Below, one piece after another: positions 1 to 8,330 of a stretch of DNA of 64,000 nucleotides. The DNA lies in NCBI GenBank assembly GCA_963700955.1, contig CAVOZH010000003.1, positions 1-64,000 of the forward strand, read 5' to 3'. Position 1 is the first letter of the stretch; every line of letters starts with the position of its first letter. The translations under genes and the position numbers were made by a program. Origin of the DNA: Nocardioides_C sp963700955. GTDB lineage: Bacteria > Actinomycetota > Actinomycetes > Propionibacteriales > Nocardioidaceae. The notes beneath the pieces were generated by a model. The model was not told the origin of the DNA, made no database searches, and saw only the letters and a list, made by a program, of their open reading frames with translations.

Positions 1-4
1 TGAC

Positions 5-1624
5 ATGCCTCCATCCCACGAACCTGGAGGCCCCGTTGGCACCTCGGGGCCCGCCGACCCGGAGCTCGACCCGACTGCGTCGTACGCGCTGGACCCCGCC
101 TATGTGCGCTCGTTGACGGCGCGGATCCACTCGACGACGGGCGAGAGCGTCGCGACGTCCTGCCCGTTCAACGGGCAACCGCTCGCGATGATCCCGCAGT
201 CGAGCGCTCAGGATGTGGATGAGGCGTTCAGACGTGCCCGCCGGGCGCAGGAGACATGGGCGGCCACGAGCCTCGGCGAGCGGGCCGAGAAGCTCCTGAA
301 CCTGCACGACCTCATCCTCGAGCGGCAGGACGAGATCACCGACCTGATCTGCTGGGAGTCGGGCAAGTCGCGCAAGCATGCCTTCGACGAGCCGCTGCAC
401 GTCGCGATGACCGCGAGGTACTACGCGCGGACCGCCGACCGCCACCTCGCGCCGTCCAAGCGTGTCGGCCTCGTGCCAGTGTTGACACAGGTCGCGGTCA
501 ACCGGGTCCCCAAGGGGGTCGTCGGGATCATCTCCCCGTGGAACTACCCGTTCACGATGGCGCTCTCCGACGGGCTTCCCGCTCTGATGGCCGGCAACGC
601 AGTCGTCCACAAGCCCGACGCCCAGACCATGCTCTCCGCCCTGCTCGGGGCACGCCTGCTGGAGGAGGCCGGTTTCCCCAGGGACCTGTGGCAGATCGTG
701 GCCGGCCCCGGCCGCGTGCTCGGCAGCGAGATCATCAACCGCTCCAACTACATGTGTTTCACCGGCTCGACTGCCACGGGGCGGCTGATCGCCGAGCAGG
801 CGGGGCGCAACCTGATCGGGTGCTCCCTCGAGCTCGGCGGCAAGAACCCGATGCTCGTCCTGCGCGACGCCGACATCGAGCGCGCCGCGGAGGGCGCGGT
901 GCGAGCCTGCTTCTCCTCCGCCGGCCAGCTGTGCGTGTCGATGGAACGGCTCTTCGTGGCCGACCAGGTCTACGACCGGTTCGTCGAGCGTTTCGTGGCG
1001 AGGACCAAGGCGCAGAAGCTCGGCCCGGGGCTCGAGTGGGGCACCGACATGGGCTCGCTGATCTCGCAGCAGCAGCTCGACGCCGTGGTCGCTCATGTCG
1101 ACGACGCGGTTGCGAAGGGTGCGCGGGTGCTCGCCGGAGGCCGGGCGCGACCCGACCTGGGCCCGTTCTTCTACGAGCCGACGATCCTCGAGGGCGTCGA
1201 CCCCGAGATGAAGTGCTTCGGCGAGGAGACGTTCGGTCCGGTCGTCTCGCTCTACCGGTTCCACGACGAGGCCGACGCGATCGCCCGCGCCAACTCCGGG
1301 GAGTACGGTCTCAACGCCTCGATCTACACCCGCGACGTCAAGCGCGGGCGCGCGATCGCCCGCCAGGTCAAGTGCGGCACGGTCAACGTCAACGAGGCCT
1401 TCGCGGCCACGTTCGGCAGCCTCGACGCGCCGATGGGTGGTATGCGCGAGTCCGGGCTCGGGCGCCGTCAGGGTGCGGAGGGTGTCCACCGCTACACCGA
1501 CCCACAGGCGGTCGCGGTGCAGCGGCTGTTCCGGTTCGCGCCGGTCTTCGGGATGAGCGACGAGACCTTCGCGAAGGCGATGACCACCCAGATGCGACTG
1601 ATGCGGAAGACGAAGCGTCCGTGA
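5..1624 (+). CDS. Succinate-semialdehyde dehydrogenase-type aldehyde dehydrogenase
   Basis: NAD(P)-dependent aldehyde dehydrogenase of 539 aa, GabD2-like, oxidising an aldehyde such as succinate semialdehyde to the acid. Visible landmarks are the oxyanion Asn in SPWNYP (about N180), the general base in ELGGK (E276) and the catalytic Cys in SSAGQLC (C310). The C-terminal end carries the usual GGMRESGLGRR signature. The ATG lies four bases inside the window edge, so a slightly more upstream start cannot be excluded. The GMC oxidoreductase gene starts 11 bases downstream, so the two are probably co-transcribed. A second, related enzyme is encoded on the other strand at 28866-30473. The family assignment is firm; the exact substrate is inferred from overall resemblance. 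Confidence 0.9.
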   Translation: MPPSHEPGGPVGTSGPADPELDPTASYALDPAYVRSLTARIHSTTGESVATSCPFNGQPLAMIPQSSAQDVDEAFRRARRAQETWAATSLGERAEKLLNLHDLILERQDEITDLICWESGKSRKHAFDEPLHVAMTARYYARTADRHLAPSKRVGLVPVLTQVAVNRVPKGVVGIISPWNYPFTMALSDGLPALMAGNAVVHKPDAQTMLSALLGARLLEEAGFPRDLWQIVAGPGRVLGSEIINRSNYMCFTGSTATGRLIAEQAGRNLIGCSLELGGKNPMLVLRDADIERAAEGAVRACFSSAGQLCVSMERLFVADQVYDRFVERFVARTKAQKLGPGLEWGTDMGSLISQQQLDAVVAHVDDAVAKGARVLAGGRARPDLGPFFYEPTILEGVDPEMKCFGEETFGPVVSLYRFHDEADAIARANSGEYGLNASIYTRDVKRGRAIARQVKCGTVNVNEAFAATFGSLDAPMGGMRESGLGRRQGAEGVHRYTDPQAVAVQRLFRFAPVFGMSDETFAKAMTTQMRLMRKTKRP

Positions 1625-1635
1625 GGGAGGCAGAT

Positions 1636-3357
1636 GTGAGCGACAGCGACTTCGACTACGACGTCCTGGTCATCGGGTCGGGTTTCGGCGGGTCCGTGTC
1701 TGCCCTCCGCCTGACGGAGAAGGGCTACCGGGTCGGTGTGATCGAGGCCGGTGCCCGTTTCGAGGACAAGGACTTCGCGTCGACCTCGTTCGACGTCGAG
1801 AAGTACCTCTTCCGCCCTGAGGTCGGCTGTTACGGCATCCAGCGCATCGACGCGCTCAAGGACTGCGTGATCCTGTCCGGCGCGGGCGTGGGCGGTGGCT
1901 CGCTGGTCTACGCCAACACGCTCTACGAGCCGCTCCCGGCGTTCTACAACGACCCGCAGTGGCGTGACATCACCGACTGGCGCGACGAGCTCGCGCCGTT
2001 CTACGACCAGGCCAAGCGGATGCTCGGCGTCGTGGAGAACCCGCTGCGGACCCCGTCGGACGACGTGATGGAGAAGGTCGCCAATGACATGGGTGTAGGG
2101 GAGACCTTCCACCCGACACCGGTCGGCGTCTTCTTCGGTGGCCCCGAGAACGCCCATGGCGACGAGGTGGCCGACCCCTACTTCGGCGGCGCAGGTCCGG
2201 ACCGCAACACGTGTCTGGGGTGCGGTGAGTGCATGACGGGGTGCCGTCACAACGCGAAGAACACGCTGGTCAAGAACTACCTGTACCTCGCGGAGAGCAA
2301 GGGCGCCCGGGTGCACGAGCTCACCACGGTGGAGCGGGTGCGGCCGCTGCCTGACGGCGGCTACGCGGTCGACGTCCGGTTCACCAAGGCCAAGGTACGC
2401 CGGAAGGCGGTCCGTCGTACGCTCACCGCCGAGCAGGTCATCTTCTCGGCGTCGGCGCTGGGCACACAGCGGCTGCTGTTCAAGATGCGCGACCACGGCC
2501 ACCTGCCGAAGCTCTCGAGCCGGCTCGGTTACCTGTCTCGGACCAACTCCGAGTCGATCCTGGGGGCGATCGCGCCCGACACGAAGGTCGACTACAGCCA
2601 GGGCGTGGCGATCACCTCGTCGTTCCACCCCGACGAGGACACGCACATCGAGCCGGTCCGCTACGGCAAGGGCAGCAACGTCATGTCGCTGCTCCAGACC
2701 GTCCTCACCGACGGCGACGGCCCGCTGCCGCGCTGGCAGACGTGGCTGAAGGAGATGTGGCGCGAGAAGTTCCACGTGCTCGACCTCTACGACCTGCGGC
2801 ACTGGTCGGAGCGCACGGTGATCGCGCTGGTCATGCAGACGGTGGACAACTCGATCACGACGTTCTCCAAGCGCAGCAAGGTCACCGGCAGGTGGTACCT
2901 CAGCTCGCGACAGGGCCACGGTGCACCGAACCCGACCTGGATCCCGGTGGCGAACCAGGCGGTCCGCAAGATGGCGGAGATCCTCGGCGGCAAGCCCGGC
3001 GGCTCGATCGGTGAGCCGTTCAACCGGCCGCTGACCGCGCACTTCATCGGCGGCTGCACCATCGGGGAGTCGCCCGAGACCGGGGTGATCGACCCGTTCC
3101 AGAGGGTCTTCAACTACCCCGGCCTGCATGTCGTCGACGGCTCGGCGATCTCCGCGAACCTCGGCGTGAACCCGTCGCTGACGATCACAGCCCAGGCGGA
3201 GCGAGCGATGGCCCACTGGCCCAACAAGGGCGAGGCGGACTCGCGACCTCCGCTCGGGGCGCCGTACCAGCGGACCGAGCCGGTGGCGCCTCGCGACCCT
3301 GCTGTCCCACCGACCGCGCCCGCCGCGCTGCGGCTGCCGATCGTGGGCGTCTCATAG
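1636..3357 (+). CDS. GMC-family oxidoreductase, cholesterol-oxidase-like, with ferredoxin-type cysteine quartet
   Basis: FAD-dependent oxidoreductase of 573 aa. The N-terminal dinucleotide-binding motif is GSGFGGS (residues about 14-20), followed by GVGGGSLVYANTL. The C-terminal GMC segment contains HFIGGC and later DGSAISANLGVNPS. At about residues 190-205 the sequence CLGCGECMTGC gives CxxCxxCxxxC, the spacing of a [4Fe-4S] site, followed by NAKNTL. This arrangement resembles the mycobacterial ChoD group, which acts on sterols or other alcohols. GTG at 1636 is chosen because it follows a GGGAGG-like site and leads straight into the Rossmann fold. Electrons could pass through the cluster, but that is inference; the true substrate is unknown. 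Confidence 0.85.
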   Translation: MSDSDFDYDVLVIGSGFGGSVSALRLTEKGYRVGVIEAGARFEDKDFASTSFDVEKYLFRPEVGCYGIQRIDALKDCVILSGAGVGGGSLVYANTLYEPLPAFYNDPQWRDITDWRDELAPFYDQAKRMLGVVENPLRTPSDDVMEKVANDMGVGETFHPTPVGVFFGGPENAHGDEVADPYFGGAGPDRNTCLGCGECMTGCRHNAKNTLVKNYLYLAESKGARVHELTTVERVRPLPDGGYAVDVRFTKAKVRRKAVRRTLTAEQVIFSASALGTQRLLFKMRDHGHLPKLSSRLGYLSRTNSESILGAIAPDTKVDYSQGVAITSSFHPDEDTHIEPVRYGKGSNVMSLLQTVLTDGDGPLPRWQTWLKEMWREKFHVLDLYDLRHWSERTVIALVMQTVDNSITTFSKRSKVTGRWYLSSRQGHGAPNPTWIPVANQAVRKMAEILGGKPGGSIGEPFNRPLTAHFIGGCTIGESPETGVIDPFQRVFNYPGLHVVDGSAISANLGVNPSLTITAQAERAMAHWPNKGEADSRPPLGAPYQRTEPVAPRDPAVPPTAPAALRLPIVGVS

Positions 3358-3373
3358 GACTGGAAGCACCGAG

Positions 3374-3415
3374 GACAAGGGCCGCGCCCGCCGTACGGCG
3401 GGCGCGGCCCTTGTC
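3374..3415. terminator. Strong bidirectional hairpin after the GMC gene
   Basis: A perfect inverted repeat with 19-bp arms (GACAAGGGCCGCGCCCGCC and its complement) and a four-base GTAC loop begins 16 bases after the GMC stop codon. There is no long T-run, as is common for actinobacterial terminators. It could also end a minus-strand transcript from the adjacent small RNA candidate. Confidence 0.8.
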
Positions 3416-3452
3416 TCTCCCGCGAGGCTCGGAGACGGCCCCTGGGAAAGAC

Positions 3453-3565
3453 TCAGGGCCCGACCGGGGAGGGAGGGTTGGTCGGGCCCTGAATCGTCCA
3501 CGCAACTGCTGGACAGTGCACGGACTTCGAGACCCGGCCTGGGAGGGAGCAAAGCCACCGGGTCT
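3453..3565 (-). ncRNA. Candidate small RNA with two C-rich hairpin loops (6C-like)
   Basis: Two hairpins lie in a 500-base gap without a credible gene. The first has 13-bp arms (3453-3465 with 3480-3492). The second has 8-bp arms (3530-3537 with 3558-3565). Read on the minus strand, both loops contain the same CTCCCTCCC string. Two stem-loops whose loops hold six or more cytosines define the actinobacterial 6C RNA, which pairs with G-rich mRNA sites. The hairpin at 3374-3415 would be a suitable end for a minus-strand transcript. I could not identify a clear promoter, and the usual 6C genomic neighbourhood (near ssd) is absent, so this is only a candidate. If transcribed on the plus strand, the loops would be G-rich instead. 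Confidence 0.4.
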
Positions 3566-3800
3566 GTCCTGCTCAACGAGGGGCAGATGCCCGGGTTACG
3601 GCCTTCGCGAGAAAGTTTTTTTGGCTTCTCCAACCGGGCGGAAAGGCGAAGGCGGACGGCCGGGCCAGGGCCCCGACCGCCCGGCGCTCCCCAGTGCCCC
3701 CGACGTGCCTTCGACCACAGGGCGTCGAGGCGTGCACGTGCGAGGCAAATCCGGTTGTCCGGTGCGGGACGCGGGCCCTCTGCGGTGTGACCCGGGCCGA

Positions 3801-3806
3801 TAGACT
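3801..3806 (+). promoter_or_regulatory. Candidate -10 element for guaA
   Basis: TAGACT within GATAGACTG fits the actinobacterial TAnnnT -10 consensus and lies 58 bases before the guaA GTG. No convincing -35 hexamer is present at the right spacing. The rest of 3566-3863 shows no gene; it includes a T7 run at 3616-3622 of unknown role. Confidence 0.4.
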
Positions 3807-3863
3807 GCAGGTTCCGCCACGTCTGGCGGATGTCAGCTCTCAGGCCAATTCGAAAGGTCCCCG

Positions 3864-5432
3864 GTGACCACCGAACACGACCTTGTCCTCGTCGTCGACT
3901 TCGGGGCGCAGTACGCCCAGCTCATCGCCCGCAGGGTGCGTGAGGCGCGCGTCTACTCCGAGATCGTGCCGCACACGATGCCCGTCGAGGAGATGCTGGC
4001 GCGCAACCCGAAGGCGATCGTTCTCTCCGGGGGGCCGTCCTCGGTCTACGAGCCCGGTGCCCCTCAGGTAGGACCGGCGGTGTTCGAGGCCGGGGTGCCG
4101 GTCTTCGGCATGTGCTACGGCTTCCAGGCGATGGCTCTGGCACTAGGCGGAGAGGTACGCCGGACAGGGGCGTCGGAGTACGGCAGGACCCCTGTGTCGG
4201 TGACCACCCCGGGCACCTTGCTGGCGGAGGTCCCTCAGAGCCACCGGGTCTGGATGAGCCACGGCGACTCCGTCGTCGCGGCTCCCGCCGGTTTCACCGC
4301 GCTTGCCACCTCGGCCGGGTCTCCGGTCGCGGCCTTCGAGGACCTCGACCGCCGGCTGGCCGGTGTGCAGTGGCATCCCGAGGTGATGCACACCGAACAC
4401 GGGCAGGCCGTCCTCACGCACTTCCTGCACAACATCGCCGGCTGCCGGCCCACCTGGACGATGGTCAACATCGTCGAGGAGCAGGTCGAGCGGATCCGCG
4501 AGCAGATCGGCGACAAGCAGGCCATCTGCGGTCTCTCCGGCGGGGTCGACTCCGCGGTTGCTGCCGCCCTGGTCCAGCGCGCCATCGGTGAACAGCTCAC
4601 CTGTGTCTTCGTCGACCACGGCCTGCTGCGCAAGGGTGAGGCCGAGCAGGTCGAGCGCGACTTCGTCGCCGCGACCGGCGTCTCACTTCACGTCGTGGAC
4701 GCCCAGCAGCGGTTCCTCGACGCCCTGGCCGGGGTGAGCGACCCCGAGGAGAAGCGCAAGATCATTGGCCGGGAGTTCATCCGGGTCTTCGAGGCGGCCG
4801 AGGTCGAGATCGTCGGCGAGGCCGCCGAGCACGGCGAGAAGGTGTCCTTCCTCGTGCAGGGCACGCTCTACCCCGACGTGGTCGAGTCCGGCGGGGGAGC
4901 GGGCACCTCGAACATCAAGTCGCACCACAACGTCGGCGGGCTCCCCGAGGACCTCGAGTTCGAGCTGGTCGAGCCGCTTCGCACGCTGTTCAAGGACGAG
5001 GTCCGCCTGGTCGGTGAGCAGCTCGGGCTTCCGGCGGAGATCGTGTGGCGCCACCCGTTCCCGGGACCCGGGCTCGGCATCCGGATCATCGGCGAGGTCA
5101 CCCACGACAGGCTCGAGATCCTCCGTGAGGCAGATGCGATCGCGCGTGAGGAGCTCACCAAGGCGGGGCTGGACCGCGACATCTGGCAGTTCCCGGTCGT
5201 GCTGCTGGCCGACGTACGCTCCGTCGGCGTGCAGGGCGACGGCCGCACCTACGGCCACCCCGTCGTGCTGCGGCCGGTCACGAGCGAGGACGCCATGACC
5301 GCTGACTGGGCGCGCTTGCCCTACGAGGTGATGGAGACGATCTCCACGCGAATCACCAACGAGGTTCCCGAGATCAACCGGGTGACCGTCGACATCACCA
5401 GCAAGCCACCGGGCACCATCGAGTGGGAGTAG
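3864..5432 (+). CDS. guaA: GMP synthase (glutamine-hydrolysing)
   Basis: Cytosolic GMP synthetase of 522 aa that converts XMP, glutamine and ATP to GMP, the last step of guanine nucleotide synthesis. The N-terminal class I glutamine amidotransferase domain has its nucleophile in GMCYGFQ (C84) and the His/Glu pair in WHPEVMH (H171, E173). The ATP-pyrophosphatase domain follows, with the P-loop SGGVDS at 225-230. The C-terminal dimerisation domain ends with the expected KPPGTIEWE. Length matches the family. GTG 3864 is preceded by AAAGG at proper spacing. It is transcribed alone; the next gene faces it. Confidence 0.98.
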   Translation: MTTEHDLVLVVDFGAQYAQLIARRVREARVYSEIVPHTMPVEEMLARNPKAIVLSGGPSSVYEPGAPQVGPAVFEAGVPVFGMCYGFQAMALALGGEVRRTGASEYGRTPVSVTTPGTLLAEVPQSHRVWMSHGDSVVAAPAGFTALATSAGSPVAAFEDLDRRLAGVQWHPEVMHTEHGQAVLTHFLHNIAGCRPTWTMVNIVEEQVERIREQIGDKQAICGLSGGVDSAVAAALVQRAIGEQLTCVFVDHGLLRKGEAEQVERDFVAATGVSLHVVDAQQRFLDALAGVSDPEEKRKIIGREFIRVFEAAEVEIVGEAAEHGEKVSFLVQGTLYPDVVESGGGAGTSNIKSHHNVGGLPEDLEFELVEPLRTLFKDEVRLVGEQLGLPAEIVWRHPFPGPGLGIRIIGEVTHDRLEILREADAIAREELTKAGLDRDIWQFPVVLLADVRSVGVQGDGRTYGHPVVLRPVTSEDAMTADWARLPYEVMETISTRITNEVPEINRVTVDITSKPPGTIEWE

Positions 5433-5565
5433 GCACGTCCGGCACCCTGTGAGACGCCACCCGGCTCTCGTGTTCCTGTTCGCCGTGTTTGCCTGCTGCC
5501 AGAGATCGTGGATCTGTCGCTCTCGGCGACGAGTGGGTGCAGGACACCAAACGCTGACTTCGTGC

Positions 5566-6687
5566 TCAGCCGGCCTGCTCCTCGGCGATGCGGCAGCCGA
5601 GACGCTCGAGCAGACGGGCGGCCTGCGTCATGCTCCGCTCGTGGTCCGGCTCCAGGTCCGCACAGGCGTACGCCGCCTCGACGCCCGCCTCGCGCAGCTG
5701 CTCCTCGCTGAGCTCGCAGCGGCCGCAGACAGCGACCACGCGGGCGCCAGCAGCTCGTGCCAGCCGGGCCACCCCGACAGGTGCCTTGCCGTGCAGCGTC
5801 TGGGTGTCCAGCGATCCCTCGCCGACGACGACCAGGTCGGTGCCGTGGACCTGTTTCTCGAACTCGAGCAGCTGCAGCATCAGGTCGATCCCCGGTCGCA
5901 GCGTGGCCCCGAGCACTGCGATGGCGGCGAAGCCGACGCCGCCTGCTGCACCGGCTCCCGGCTGGTCGCGGTGGTCGGCTCCGGTGTGCCGTGCGACGTG
6001 GTCGGCGAGCCGGGTCAGGTTGGCGTCCAGGGTCGCCACGTCGTCGCCGGTGGCGCCCTTCTGGGGACCGTAGACAGCTGCCGCACCCAGCGGACCCGTC
6101 AGCGGGTTGTCCACGTCGCAGGCCACCACGATCTCGGCTTCGCCGAGCCGGGGATGGAGACCGGTGAGGTCGAGCGCCGCGATCTCGCGCAGCGCTCCTC
6201 CACCCGGCGCCAGCTCGTGGCCCGCACTGTCGCGCAGGGAGGCGCCGAGGGCCTGCAGCATTCCCGCGCCGCCGTCGGTGCAGGCGCTGCCGCCGATGCC
6301 GAGGACGATCCGCCTTGCGCCGCGGTCGAGCGCCGCCGCGACGAGCTCCCCGGTGCCTCGGCTGGTCGCCCTGAGCGGTGCCGGCGTGCCACCTGGTAGG
6401 CGCGACAACCCGGAGACGTCGGCCATCTCGACGACGGCGGTGTCACCCTTGATCGCGTAGGCCGTCCCCACCGGCTGACCGGTCGGCCCGGTGGCGCGTT
6501 CCGGCACCCGTTCGAAGCCAGCGGCCACGGCAGCCTCGAGGGTGCCGTCCCCGCCGTCGGCGACCGGGAGGCATCGCACCTCCACGTCCGGCGCGCAGTC
6601 GCAGATGCCCCGGGCGACGGCTGCCGCTACCTGCGTTGCCGTGAGCGAGCCCTTGAACTTGTCCGGTGCGATGAGGATCCGGTTCAT
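5566..6687 (-). CDS. glxK: Glycerate 2-kinase (GarK/GlxK type)
   Basis: Glycerate kinase of 373 aa that phosphorylates D-glycerate to 2-phosphoglycerate, linking glyoxylate and glycerate metabolism to glycolysis. Recognisable segments are IAPDKFKGSL at the N-terminus, PVADGGDGT, the glycine-rich LGIGGSACTDGGAGML, and CDVDNPL. ATG 6687 begins exactly at the conserved MNRILIAPDKF; an upstream in-frame extension has no similarity. It is divergent from the FAD oxidase gene at 6796, with 108 bases between them. Its position beside malate synthase and glycolate oxidase suggests a role in C2 metabolism, although no glyoxylate carboligase is visible here. Confidence 0.93.
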   Translation of the reverse strand: MNRILIAPDKFKGSLTATQVAAAVARGICDCAPDVEVRCLPVADGGDGTLEAAVAAGFERVPERATGPTGQPVGTAYAIKGDTAVVEMADVSGLSRLPGGTPAPLRATSRGTGELVAAALDRGARRIVLGIGGSACTDGGAGMLQALGASLRDSAGHELAPGGGALREIAALDLTGLHPRLGEAEIVVACDVDNPLTGPLGAAAVYGPQKGATGDDVATLDANLTRLADHVARHTGADHRDQPGAGAAGGVGFAAIAVLGATLRPGIDLMLQLLEFEKQVHGTDLVVVGEGSLDTQTLHGKAPVGVARLARAAGARVVAVCGRCELSEEQLREAGVEAAYACADLEPDHERSMTQAARLLERLGCRIAEEQAG

Positions 6688-6795
6688 CGCACCATCCAAG
6701 CACCGGACCGGGACGTTCGAGCCGCATCTGCCGGCCGGTCGGGGGTACGGTGCCAGGGCCGGTCTCGAACCGTTGCTCTGGCAGGGGGCTTGCTG

Positions 6796-8184
6796 ATGAC
6801 GTCGCTCGAACAGTCGCACGTGCGGCTGCTTCTGGACGCTCTCCCGCAGGAGATCACGATCGCGGACCCCGACGTGGTGGCGTCGTACGCCCGCGACCAG
6901 TCGAGGTTGACCGAGCATGCCGAGCCCCTCGCCGTGTTGATGCCTCGCACGACCGCGGAGGTCTCCCGCTGCATGAAGGCCGCGCACGATCTCGGCATCG
7001 CCGTGGTTCCCCGGGGCGCGGGGAGCGGTTTGTGCGGAGCCGCGAACGCCTCACCCGGCTCGGTCGTGCTCTCCTTGCACCGGATGAACGAGATCCTGGA
7101 GATCAACCGGGCCGACCGCCTGGCCGTCGTACAGCCAGGTGTCATCACTGCGACGCTGCGGCAGGCGGCGAAGGACGCCGGGCTGTTCTACCCGCCCGAC
7201 CCCGGCAGCGTGGACATGTGCAGCGTGGGCGGCAACGCCGCCACCAACGCAGGCGGGATGTGTTGCGTGAAGTACGGCGTGACCGGTGACTTCGTCATCG
7301 GTCTCGAGGTCGTGCTGGCCGACGGCCGCGTGATGCGGACGGGTCGCCGCACGGTCAAGGGCGTCGCGGGCTACGACCTCACGCACCTCTTCGTCGGCTC
7401 GGAGGGCACGCTGGGCGTCATCACCGAGATCACGGTCCGGCTCGTCCCCGAACCGAAGTCCGCTCACACCCTGGTCGCGTCCTTCGCGACGCTTCCCGCC
7501 GCGGGCGAGGTCGTGGCGGAGGTGACCGGAGCCGGCCTGACCCCGTCGCTGATGGAGATCCTGGACCGTACGACGGTGCACGCGGTCGACCAGATGGCCC
7601 ACATGGGCCTGGGGGAGGGCGTCGCCGCGCTTCTCCTCATCCAGAGTGACGACCCGCATGCCGAGGAGCTGCTGGACCAGGTCGAGGGCATCTGCGAGCG
7701 CCGCGGCGCGGTCGACGTCGCCCGCAGCTCGGACCACACCGAGGCGGCCATGCTGCTCGAGGCCCGTCGTCTGGCGCTGCCCGCCCTCGAGCGGCTCGGT
7801 GACTGGCTCCTCGATGACGTGGCCGTCCCCCGTTCGAGGATCGTCGACCTGATCGTCGCGGTGGAGGAGATCAGCGAGCGGCTCGGGATCGTCATCGGCG
7901 TCTTCGGCCACGCCGGCGACGGCAACCTCCACCCCACCGTGATCTTCGACGACACCGACCCGGACAGCCGGGCCACGGCACTGAAGGCCTTCGGCGAGAT
8001 GACGCAGAAGACGCTGGAGCTGGGCGGGACGATCACGGGGGAGCACGGCGTGGGCCAGCTGAAGCGGTCGTGGCTGTCGAGGGAGCTCGATCCCACGTCC
8101 CTGGCGGTGCACGTGGCGGTCAAGGAAGCCCTGGATCCGCGCGGCATCCTGAACCCCGGCACGGTGCTCCCCGGCGGTGCTTGA
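6796..8184 (+). CDS. GlcD-like FAD-linked 2-hydroxyacid oxidase (first paralogue)
   Basis: FAD-binding PCMH-type oxidase of 462 aa, related to glycolate oxidase GlcD and D-lactate dehydrogenases. The FAD-binding part shows PRGAGSGLCGAA and CSVGGNAATNAGG, and the C-terminal oxidase domain ends with GDGNLHPT and GEHGVGQLKR, which carry the substrate and flavin contacts. ATG 6796 follows GGGGG at eight bases; the in-frame TTG six bases earlier is less well placed. It is transcribed in the same direction as malate synthase, but a separate promoter follows it. The substrate may be glycolate or D-lactate. A second GlcD paralogue lies at 9943. Confidence 0.88.
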   Translation: MTSLEQSHVRLLLDALPQEITIADPDVVASYARDQSRLTEHAEPLAVLMPRTTAEVSRCMKAAHDLGIAVVPRGAGSGLCGAANASPGSVVLSLHRMNEILEINRADRLAVVQPGVITATLRQAAKDAGLFYPPDPGSVDMCSVGGNAATNAGGMCCVKYGVTGDFVIGLEVVLADGRVMRTGRRTVKGVAGYDLTHLFVGSEGTLGVITEITVRLVPEPKSAHTLVASFATLPAAGEVVAEVTGAGLTPSLMEILDRTTVHAVDQMAHMGLGEGVAALLLIQSDDPHAEELLDQVEGICERRGAVDVARSSDHTEAAMLLEARRLALPALERLGDWLLDDVAVPRSRIVDLIVAVEEISERLGIVIGVFGHAGDGNLHPTVIFDDTDPDSRATALKAFGEMTQKTLELGGTITGEHGVGQLKRSWLSRELDPTSLAVHVAVKEALDPRGILNPGTVLPGGA

Positions 8185-8272
8185 CCCGTCTGGACAAAAA
8201 CATCGGTCACCACCATTGCGGTCTGGACCTCCTTCACGTTACCTTCCATAAATTCCACGAAACAGAACATTC

Positions 8273-8289
8273 ATTCCACGATGTGGAAT
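8273..8289. promoter_or_regulatory. Perfect palindromic operator before malate synthase
   Basis: ATTCCAC-GAT-GTGGAAT is a perfect inverted repeat with 7-base arms, centred 50 bases before the malate synthase ATG. Two further TTCCA half-sites precede it (8244 and 8252). TTCCA/TGGAA palindromes are typical of IclR-family targets, and an IclR gene closes the downstream operon at 15932, so autoregulation of the operon is a reasonable inference. Confidence 0.6.
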
Positions 8290-8330
8290 ACGGACCCCTC
8301 CGAGCATGAACCCTCAATCTGAGGAGACCC

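Noticed and set aside
1492..3216. Long minus-strand open frame of 574 codons opposite the GMC gene
   Set aside because: Arg/Val/Asp-rich composition without any motif; it is the GC3 shadow of the clearly homologous GMC gene.
3611..3622. T7 run as an intrinsic terminator on the plus strand
   Set aside because: No stable stem lies directly before it; the nearest hairpin ends about 17 bases upstream and is only four base pairs.
3411..3820. Several open frames of 67-130 codons between the GMC gene and guaA
   Set aside because: Composition is unlike proteins, no ribosome sites, and hairpins dominate the region.
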